Shown: positions 55,358 through 64,000 of the stretch, in pieces
How positions within the stretch are numbered: the stretch's first letter is position 1
How the letters are laid out: each line of letters opens with the position of its first letter
Assembly: GCA_032622095.1 (NCBI GenBank)
Contig: CP136069.1
Location: 86,388,958-86,452,957 of the forward strand
From: Siphonodentalium dalli
Lineage: Eukaryota > Mollusca > Scaphopoda > Gadilida > Siphonodentaliidae
Direction of reading: 5' to 3'
Length of the DNA: 64,000 bases
Position numbers and translations under genes: made by a program
Notes under the pieces: model-generated
Databases searched by the model: none
What the model saw: only the letters and a program-made list of their open reading frames with translations
What the model was told of the DNA's origin: nothing

Positions 55358-55488
55358 TGCGTTTACCTGGCAGTGATTGCCGGGATGATAATCTAAGCCC
55401 AGCATAGAGTATAATTTGGACAGCATTTGTTAATAAATTTGACACTATATTATATCACAATAATCTGGAGACATTTGGCAAGGAGGTG

Positions 55489-55638
55489 TCACCGGTTCAC
55501 CCACCGCCTCAGTGACTCCTCCCATTCTGATGCATTTCCACCTTCCTCATCATCAGTGCGTATATACGATTCATCATCTGTGTGTAAAAAACTCCCATCA
55601 TCAGTACTGTACCTACTGGATGTCATTGAAGCTAATTC
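55489..55638 (-). CDS. Acidic-repeat gene, terminal coding exon
   Basis: Acceptor TTTCTTTTTAG, 49 codons and TGA. Contains STDDGSFLHTDDESYIRTDD and the C-terminus EWEESLRRWVNR. Confidence 0.78.
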   Translation of the reverse strand, partial: ELASMTSSRYSTDDGSFLHTDDESYIRTDDEEGGNASEWEESLRRWVNR

Positions 55639-58600
55639 CTAAAAAGAAACAGAAGATTGATGCTAAACATCCATTTATACTCACGCCTTGTTTATTAGCT
55701 GTTTGTTTTTCATACATAAACACCTAAAAAAAAGGTTTCCCTCTGATATTTTTGAGTATATCTTTAGATGTGGTAATCAGAATGAGATGAAACTTTGGGA
55801 AGATATTTTTGTTTTGTTTAATTAATAATAAAGGCATATTCCTGACTCAGTTGTCATTGTCATGGGATGCCATTGGTATATAGCTTTAGCCTGTAGAATG
55901 ATTAGCCCTGAGTGAGCGACATGCCTACTACACAAACAGTAACCCACGTAGTGCTATCTCATCCTTCCTGACATCAAACCATCGTTTCTAGCATACTGAC
56001 TGGCTCCGGACCCCTGATTAATGACATGGTGAGTGGCTACACTAAGCGTTTAATTCTAGTTAACACCAGCAGCACAAACGCTGTAGGATGGTGCCGGTAT
56101 ATATCTAATATCACCCACCTTTGGAGTGTTATCATAAAGCTCATTATCATCGTCATCAGTTTTCATGAAGCTTTCGTCGTCTGTCCGAACATAAGATTCT
56201 CCGTCATCTGTGGGCATTGACTTGTCGTCATCAGTAGTTTTCACATAAGATTCGCCATCATCAGTCATTGGAATGTAACTGTATCATAAAAGAAAGAAAA
56301 TGATAGGCAGCGGAAGGGAACATTTTAAAGCTTGTACTTTTTAATAACAAAAGTTATAACATATTTGACAGGATTTTAAGCAACATTGTTAAATATGCAG
56401 AATATTTTATAGCATAATATTTAAAATTTCAAATATTTGTATTATATAGAGGATATCTAGTGTTTTTGAGTGGATACCGAAAAATATGTCATGAGTGAGC
56501 GAGACAAATGTTAAATCCGGACGTTGACATTTTGTGTACCATACTATGGTATGGGTACACATAAAAATATAGTTCCCGTATTCTTTCCTTTATTTCCCCC
56601 CATAACTATGTCGAATTTCAACATATAATACATTAATTATAACTGTAATATCAGTGAATATAATATAAATTAGAATATCAAAATGGGTTCTTTCACTTTG
56701 TCCTTCTTCAACAGTACAAACCGGAAACAGTATTGGTACACACAAGTGAATCGGTCGCACATGCGAGCTAGCATGAAAGTATATTCTTCTATATCCCCTT
56801 CTGGGTGATATCGATGTTTATCTAAAACACGTTTTTTTTCTATAATTCACTGTTGAGCGTATAATAAATATTATTATTATAATTCATAATTTATGAAAAA
56901 TGGACAAATTCCATTCATGTAAGAATAATACAACACTGATCATATGTATTTCAGTGGGTTGTGCGATTTATCCCTTCAGTATCCTACACTGAAATTTACT
57001 CATGTTTGTCCACAATTTACATTATATGGTCTCTCATCTACTTACATATATCATTTAGAACACATTCAGATCCCTGTAGGGTGTCTATATATGGATTGAG
57101 GTTCCAATACCGGTTCAAATGCAGGCTTTCTGGCAGACATAACTCGAAGTAGCCAAGTTTGTGTTTGCTAAATCACTTGATAATGTATGTTTGCCTACAA
57201 AACTGATTACAAATCTCCCCAAACAAAAACGACTATATTATTTTGTTAGTGTACTACAACTGTTCAGAACATGGGCTAATTGTTATATGGGACTAAATCA
57301 ATATTTATATGTCGGCATGATCATGTCAATATGGTAGGTATGTTGTTATCAGGCGTTGGACTACAAAGGATTACAAAAAAAATTATATTATATTTTTAAC
57401 CATAATTATAATAGGATTACAGTCAGGCCATGTACCTTTATATGCATGGAGCTCATGAAAACGCGTCAAATCTGTTTCAGGGTTAATTTGACAATTTATC
57501 TCATTAAACTCAATATTGTGGTCAGCATTCATGGGAAGATTGTCGGGCAGATGAAAATTCAAATAAGAGCCAGTAAGAGCGAAGGTTTTATTGAGTAATT
57601 TATATTTGGCTGCAAAAGATGAATGATTCGAAGTGATACCTGTATAGATAGGTTTCATAAGGTTTCCTAATGTTTTTTCTTTTATATTTTTAAATGGCGA
57701 TATATATATATTTTTAAAATTAATAATAAAGGCATATTCCTGTCTCAGTTGTCATTGTCATGGAATGCCATTGGTATATAGCTTTAGCCCTGTAGAAGAT
57801 TAGCCCTGTGTGAGCGACATGCCTACTACACAAACAGTAACCCACGTAGTACTACCTCATACTTCCTGACATCAAACTATAGTTTCTAGCATACTGACTG
57901 GCTCCGGACCCCCAATCAGTCACCAAATTGCCTTTACAACAATATCACGCTCAATATTATGTTGCATGGGGTTAGATTTGGTGTTTAGGCAGGTTAATGC
58001 ATAGTTTGTTGCAGAGAATAAAGTACCTTACCTATATTAATATAATTGAAGCAGATTGGGATTATCAAAAGTCAACAATAATGGTGAAGACTAAATGGTA
58101 TGGTAGGATGGCACATATTTTAGTGACTCATAAAGTAGATAGTGGAACGTGATTGGACACAAAAGTTAACAAAAAATACAATTGGGATGGTATTCCATAA
58201 AAACAATTAGTAAAAAAGCATTTAAAAGTGTCATATATAGGATAAGGGGGGTGTGGGTCCCATATTTTGCCGGGAATGTTTTAGTTTTTTTGAGGTCGTA
58301 AAATAATTTTTTTGACCCTCGTGTCTGCAATTTTTTTCCAGATCACCCCCTGTCAGAATAGCAAATTGTCAATGAATTATTCTCCTTTCCATGAATTAAA
58401 GCTGCAGGGAGTCTGGGATGATCACATAATGAAACAAGACCACTGCTGGGGCTTGGCTAAATTCACTCGTTTGTTTGCCCATAAAAATGTTATAAAATTG
58501 GGTGAATTCTAAGTCGACAAAGGGCTGTAACTTGTATTTTTATCTAGAGAAGAAAACATATCAACTTCAGCTCTGAGCAATTAACCCATTCTAGAGTTAT

Positions 58601-59946
58601 TGGTTGTAAACCAAAATATCAAATCATGTAATTTCTAAGCCGAAAAAGGGCCATAACTCATGAATAAACCATTGGACAGGACACATGTTTGATCTTGGTC
58701 TGTATTTTTGATAACATATGCACACAGCAACTTTGGTTTCGATCGAGAACTAGAATTATAAAACGGACTGATAACATAATATAACCTATTTCAAAACGGG
58801 ATAACATGAATGGAAAAAAATAATATTTACTAACAAACTACAAAAGATTGGTCAGCACTATTTAGTAGACTGTTTTACGAACCGATTCTACAACGGTTAT
58901 CAAATATTGTGAAAATAAAAAACTCATAATTGACTGGTTTTAGTTCGTGTTGACTATAATATGAACCATATGATGAAGAAGCTAGTTGATTGACAGAGTT
59001 TTTTTGTTTTGTTTCTCCTTTTCTCAATTCACTGGTTTCGTGGGAAGAAAACCTCTGTTTATTTTTATAACTGTATAAAATATCATTTTCAACATTTCAT
59101 GTACAGTTGAACCATTTTTCGATTGTTGGTGATTTTATCTCCTGCATCTATTTTTCCAACTGAATATCATAAAGCAGGTTATAATATTGGTGTGGCCTTT
59201 AACCCTCTGGTGGTTAGAATGACATTTATGTCGCTTTATGAATGACATGTGGAACAACATTTATGTCGTCGACGGTAGTTCTATGGTAATATCATGTCAT
59301 AAAATAATTTCCTAAACGGAAATATTTCACAGATTTTAATGACGTTGATGAGTAAACAAAATACCAAATATCGCTGTGGTGTATGTGCAATAACACAAGA
59401 TGTTTTTGTGCACATAGTGTTCCAACTCTTGGATATAATACAGATTATTCAAATTAAGTAGTCAGGACAATGGCAGCGATCTGTTCTGGGGTTATGTGTA
59501 TCTGCTCTGTGAATTAGGCCTATCTGTAGGGGAGTATGTTTGCTCAAAGGCTATCGGATTGGGTCTCACTCCATTCAATTTATTGATATGGCAACTCTGA
59601 GATTATTGTATCATTAGAGGGAATAAAACTGCTCGGATGTGATAAATTTTATTATTTACATCGATTCCTGCTTGAAAATAATGGTATATATTTGTGGTTT
59701 GTTATAATACCAGTCTAGAAACTCATTTACCAACAATCTGACAATTGGAATAATAATTATTGCCGTCGTCTGCCAAGGAAGCTTACATCTCATTTTCTGT
59801 ATCACTGGCTGCCCTGCTGCTACTAGAACTTTTTTGCCGACGAGCTCTAAGTTGAGCAAGAAAATCTGACTCCTGATGGAGTCTTTGTCGAATTTCATCC
59901 TGCCATGATTCTCCATCTTCTGATGCCAGAGTGTTTTGGACAGAAT
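55489..59946 (-). CDS. Unidentified acidic protein with TDD(G/E)ES repeats (three 3' exons, joined)
   Basis: Minus-strand exons 59946-59787, 56278-56119 and 55638-55489 join in frame with matching phases (Ile codon AT+T, then phase 0) and standard AG/GT sites. They give 155 visible residues plus stop. Residues 1-52: helical and charged, WQDEIRQRLHQE and FLAQLRARRQKSSSSS. Residues 53-106: YIPMTDDGESYVKT, then three further TDD units. Residues 107-155: STDDGSFLHTDDESYIRTDD and an EWEESLRRWVNR end. The repeated T-D-D-(G/E)-E-S-(Y/F) has casein-kinase-2-like Ser/Thr sites. I do not recognise the family. 5' exons lie right of 59.95 kb, probably beyond the window. Convergent with DDX24. Confidence 0.75.
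55818..56022. repeat. ~205-bp intronic duplication, copy A
   Basis: AATTAATAATAAAGGCATAT through CTGACTGGCTCCGGACCCC is repeated at 57717-57927 in the same orientation with roughly 90% similarity by eye. It lies downstream of the 56119-56278 exon in gene direction. Confidence 0.85.
56119..56278 (-). CDS. Acidic-repeat gene, penultimate exon
   Basis: Acceptor CTTTTATGATACAG, donor GTGGGT, 160 nt. Encodes YIPMTDDGESYVKT, then PTDDGESYVRTDDESFMKT and NELYDNTPK. The repeated TDDGESYV at about 20-residue spacing is visible at the DNA level as GATGACGGAGAATCTTATGT-like copies. Confidence 0.82.
56279..57435. other. Intron of the acidic-repeat gene with repeat fragments
   Basis: Holds a decayed fold-back start at 56446 (TATAGAGGATATCTAG) and a small hairpin GTGTACCATAC/GTATGGGTACAC at 56534-56562. 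No further exon required by phase. Confidence 0.5.
57436..57609 (-). other. Possible isolated exon, unidentified
   Basis: On the minus strand a strong acceptor (TTCATCTTTTGCAG) and donor (GTACAT) bound 174 open nt with protein-like content, e.g. LLNKTFALTGSYLNFHLPDN and NPETDLTRFHELHAYK. Its phases (1-1) do not fit the phase-2 intron of the acidic-repeat gene. It is therefore not a constitutive exon of that gene; it may be a relic, an alternative terminal exon or chance. Confidence 0.25.
57717..57927. repeat. ~210-bp intronic duplication, copy B
   Basis: Same-orientation partner of 55818-56022. The two copies flank the TDD-encoding exon. Confidence 0.85.
57928..59786. other. Intron, little recognisable
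   Basis: 58310-58760 has CCATAACTC, AAGTCGA and AAAGGGC phrases resembling decayed hairpin-class units in minus orientation. The rest shows no repeat or exon. Confidence 0.4.
59787..59946 (-). CDS. Acidic-repeat gene, first visible exon
   Basis: Acceptor TTTATATTTCAG, donor GTAAGC, 160 nt. Encodes SVQNTLASEDGESWQDEIRQ, then ESDFLAQLRARRQ and a Ser run. Read straight on it meets TAA directly after the donor; splicing at GTAAGC avoids this and joins the next exon in frame. Confidence 0.8.
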
Positions 59947-60015
59947 CTGAAATATAAAACAAATAGGAATGAAAGTAGCAATGGCATTAACTCTTTGTAA
60001 TCTAGGAAATAGACA

Positions 60016-60154
60016 TACAGTAATGCCCTAAATAATCGACTCCTTAACCACAGCATAATTATGGGTAATTTTTCAGGATTTTCCGACTAAATCCTGAAAA
60101 CTTACACATAATTCTGCTGTGGTTAAGGAGTCAATTATTTAGAGCATTACTGTA
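60016..60154. repeat. TA/CAGTAATGCCC MITE (copy 10, internally deleted)
   Basis: Only 139 bp: the left arm through TTTTTCAGGATTTTCCGACT joins directly to the right arm. Both TA-flanked termini are intact. In the intron upstream of the 59787-59946 exon. Confidence 0.8.
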
Positions 60155-60302
60155 TATAAAACTCACTGAAAAACGAAATTCATTCCTGGTTAAATCACAA
60201 TAGTTAGTTTCTATGTCACACTATTGGCACACAGATAATCTGAATTAAAACACTAAGATGTTTCACCTGTCAGTAAACATTAAGTTAAAATAATAAAATA
60301 AA

Positions 60303-61858
60303 ACAAGAGGTGGCATCAGAGATGCTGTGTCTCGTTTTCGGTGGCTTACCGCCGGTGGCTACCGCCAATTGGTGTGCATCAGTATCGGTAGACTAATTAA
60401 TAGGTAAAATCGAAAAATGACTAATTAAGGGCCATAACTCCATCAAATTTTATCGGGCCAGGCTGGTTTTCGAACTCGTCCGAAATATTCTTGGCAAGTA
60501 TGTCTATTCCAAATTTTAAACAAATCGGAGGACGTTTGTTGAAGTTATTGCGCTAACGAGCTAAAAATTCACGAAAAATGACTAATTAAGGGCCATAACT
60601 CTATCAAATTTTATTGGGCCAGGCTGGTTTTCGAACTCGTCTAGGAAGACACTTATATACCAAATTTTAGTTGAATCGGATGACGTTTGTTGAAGTTATC
60701 GCGCTAACGAGCTCAAAATTCGTACAAAATGACTACTTAAGGACCATAACTCTATCAAATTTTATCGGATCGGGCCGGTTTTCTAACTCGTCCGAGGTAT
60801 TCTTGGGAGACACCTATATATCAAAATTTCAATCAAATAGGATGATGTTTGTTAAATTATCGCGCTAACGAGCTCAAAATTTGTGAAAAAATGACTAATT
60901 AAGGGCCATAACTCTATCAAATTTTATCGGACCTGGCCGGTTTTCGAACTCGACCGAGATATTCTTAGGAGACACCTATAAACCAAATTTCAATCAAATC
61001 GGATAACGTTTGTTGAAGTTATCGCGATAACGAGCTGAAAATTCGTGAAAAATGACTAATTAAGGGCCATAACTCTATCAAATTTTATCGGACCAGGCTG
61101 GTTTTCGAACTCGTCCGAGATATTCTTGGGAGACACCTATATACCAAATTTCAATCAAATCGGATAACGTTTGTTGAAGTTATCGCGCTAACGAGCTGAA
61201 AATTTGTGAAAAATGACTAATTAAGGGCCATAACTCTATCAAATTTTATCGGACCAGGCCGGTTTTCGAACTCATCCGAGATATTCTTGGGAGACACCTA
61301 TATACCAAATTTCAATCAAATCGGATAACGTTTGTTGAAGTTATCGCGCTAACGAGCTGAAAATTCGTAAAAAATGACTAATTAAGGGCCATAACTCTAT
61401 CAAATTTTATCGGACGAGGCCGGTTTTCTAACTCATCCGAGATATTCTTGGGAGACACCTATATACCAAATTTCAATCAAATCGGATAACGTTTGTTGAA
61501 GTTATCGCGCTAACGAGCTGAAAATTCGTGAAAAATGACTAATTAAGGGCCATAACTCTATCAAATTTTATCGGACCAGGCCGATTTTCGAACTCATCCG
61601 AGATATTCTTGGGAGACACTTATATACCAAATTTCAATCAAATCGGATAACGTTTGTTGAAGTTATCGTGCTAACGAGCTGAAAATTCAAAGGGCCATAA
61701 CTCTGTAATAAATGTGCGGACGAACCCGATTTTTTGTCTGCAGCTTACGTGCATGGATATGTACTCACACACCACTCACGCCCGCCCGTCCACCGCCCGC
61801 CAGTCCGCCCACCGTCCCTCATCAAACTATAAGTCGAGTTTTGGAAAAAACTCGACTA
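60303..61858 (-). mobile_element. Inverted copy of the TCGAG-hairpin element with ~161-bp monomers
   Basis: Mirror of 14198-15470. It opens with AACAAGAGGTGGCATCAGAG (3' end) and runs through eight to nine monomers (TAACGAGCT..AAATT.., TTAAGGGCCATAACTCTATC). It closes with GTCGAGTTTTGGAAAAAACTCGAC at 61832-61856. A GC-rich CGCCCGCC region lies before the 5' hairpin. Inner monomers are more alike here than in the 14 kb copy. Confidence 0.8.
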
Positions 61859-64000
61859 ATAACAGATTCCCATTGCAGGTGCACAACCCTAAGGGGTCAT
61901 CTCAAAACTACTATCGGGATCCCGATAGATTTCCCGATAGGATACTGATAGTTATATATACAGTTATCGGTCAAGGGGGGGTCAAGTCGTAGAGCTATTG
62001 TACAGGGATGATCAGGGGTGGCTACAATATAAATACACCACACACACCGGGAAATCTGCAAAATCGGGACCATGCCCAAATATGTATACAGTCGTTCCAC
62101 ACATATAGAGATACCACGCCTAATCGGCGCTGCTCCCCTACTATAGTTTTGGTGTCCAAGCGGTGAATAGTCAATGCAAGAGATTTGTATTTATTTGCGA
62201 CCACATAATTCACAATTAATTGTGTGATTTGGAAATAAATTGGCAGATCTCTGGGCAGTATTCATATGAGATTACGTAAATTCTATATTTAGCGCTATTC
62301 CAGGAATTGGGGTCACACCCAAATATGTATAGTAGGCCTTAATGCAAGCGGCTACTTTCACTTTCTAAAAATAGAACAGATCCATCAATTGATTAAATTC
62401 TAAGATTTATTTCGGCGTTGCGGCTACTATCTTCAAAGCTTTTAAAATTGTGTTTGTAATATGTTTAAATACATCCGACTTTTAAATATGGAGGAAATAA
62501 AGAAATACATATATTATGGCAAATGTAAAAGATTTGCATTTAATCGCGAATCGCCGACGACACAATTAATGCATGCACAATCGAGTGCAGTCTTAACACG
62601 AGATGTCGTATGTTCTATTTTTAGCCCGATTCCCGGAATTGGGGTCATCAATATTTACGTTTCTGGGAACAACACACGTGGCATTGCAGAGTAATACGTC
62701 TCGAAGATTTCACACAGTGAACGGATTTATAAAACAATTTCAAACATGGGACAACTCAAGCTTAAAAAAAATATCGGGCCTGTGTACACGTAGGCCTATA
62801 TTCCGAATATACATAGCCTAGGCGAAATTTATATTGGAATATGTGCGATGTCCATGCAGCATTTGATGTGCTTTATAACGCAATCATGGCAATTGCATTT
62901 TTGTTTACCGGCACATGCATGGAAACAACAAATCTCGCCAGTAGACAGCCGTAGAAAGAAAAATATATATCCACAGTGGGTTTAACTTTAGCCTAAGCAG
63001 GAAATTTTGCTGTTATGCCTACATTCTGCATGGTCATGCAGTTTCGGGGGGGGGGGGGGGGGGGGGGGGGGGGGAAAGGGGGGGTAGATCGATCATGCAC
63101 GCCATGAATATCTACTCGGTTCTCTACCCTTTAGTCAAGAGTAGGCTATAGAAATTCGAAACATGACATATGGGGGGGGGGGGTGTCCTGATCAACTCTT
63201 GGATAGTTACGTGTAAATTCAGTTACAATTGACTGCATTATTAGTCCAAACTAGTCAACATTGTGCCATCGATTACAACGCACGTGTTTTTTTGTTTACT
63301 TCAATTTACAACGCACCGGTTTTTTACCTTGACATTGCAGTCAATACATTCGCACCGCACATATCTTGTGCAATTAATAAATTAAACAATTCTTTCGTGC
63401 CTACATTGTATCTTACGATCGAGAAAGTGCTTTCTCTTAGTGAAATTTTGAGCAATCATATTCAATATAAAATGACAAGACAGTTCCGATAAGTAATTCG
63501 TGGTAATGCAGCACTATTCGGAATTGATTTGCGCACTTTCAATTTAAAAATAGCCGCGTTTGTCTCGTGAACTCTTGTGTTCAAATAAAAGTAACTAATG
63601 TTATACAATGTCATTTCTTTGATTTTTCACATCATGATATGGCCAATTTACTTGAGTATTTGGCAGTGTTAATGCGCGGAGAATAATAATTTTATTAATC
63701 AAACAAGAGAACAAAACGGTCCGATCGATGCACATTTGTGCTTTTCAGTATTTTATTATTGTTGGGCTGACGTCGGCAAGGTTCCGATGTGTTTTCATCG
63801 TCATCAGCTGATCAATAAGTTCAATGGAAACACTCGATAAATGGTCAATTGATACTAACACTAAATCTAAGATATATTATGTTTGAATTTGCAATGAATG
63901 TCATTTATTTATTACCGAATGGCTATTATAGTTGTAGGCATGATAGATGACAGTCCCCATTGTGCGCCCCACATTCCAACACCACGTGTTCGCAGGTACA
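61859..64000. other. No gene recognised; poly(G) tracts
   Basis: Contains a G run of nearly 30 at 63045-63074 with further G-rich sequence, and G13 at 63172-63184. Open frames at 61712, 61714, 62461, 62603 and 63229 lack family features or clear splice sites. 5' exons of the minus-strand acidic gene could be here but I could not identify one. Confidence 0.45.

Noticed and set aside
57080-57140. tRNA or tRNA-derived SINE, from a GGTTC(C/A)AAT-like B-box
   Set aside because: No cloverleaf, no A box at the right distance and no poly(A) or microsatellite tail.

Overview
This is nuclear DNA from an invertebrate animal, most likely a lophotrochozoan and plausibly a bivalve mollusc. The animal origin is clear from a conserved gene split into short exons with GT/AG introns. 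The mollusc guess rests on many repeats built like bivalve 'pearl'/Helentron-type elements (hairpin ends around ~160-bp tandem monomers). The window is AT-rich and mostly repeats and introns.

Layout. 1 to about 3.08 kb: 3' part of a Ty3/gypsy LTR retrotransposon whose integrase lies upstream of reverse transcriptase (Gmr1-type order), broken by two frameshifts. 4.8-30.4 kb, plus strand: eleven 3' exons of a DDX24/Mak5 DEAD-box RNA helicase, 1,380 nt of spliced coding sequence (459 aa plus stop) over 25.6 kb. All splice phases fit. The 5' exons lie left of the window, so the retrotransposon probably sits in a DDX24 intron. 30.4-55.4 kb: an intergenic repeat field with a 4.6-kb tandem array, a decayed P2X7-tail-like domain, and a 3-kb long-TIR DNA transposon. 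55.5-59.9 kb, minus strand: the last three exons of an unidentified acidic protein with TDD(G/E)ES repeats, convergent with DDX24. 60.3-61.9 kb: an inverted copy of an element also found in a DDX24 intron. 62-64 kb: nothing recognisable beyond poly(G) tracts.

Repeats fall into a few classes: (1) hairpin-ended elements with tandem monomers, several having a subterminal inverted repeat, a 3' hairpin and a CTCTTG(TT) end; (2) palindromic MITEs with TA target sites and CAGTAATGCCC ends (10 copies); (3) palindromic MITEs with TTAA target sites and CCCTTTCATGA ends (8 copies); (4) AAGGGGGACTGTAC-ended and CAAGCCTGCAAATAGTG-ended MITEs; (5) hAT-like elements with 8-bp duplications; (6) fold-back palindromes. 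Nested insertions are readable in at least two places.

No rRNA, convincing tRNA, CRISPR or bacterial feature was seen. All family names come from reading motifs; no database search was possible.
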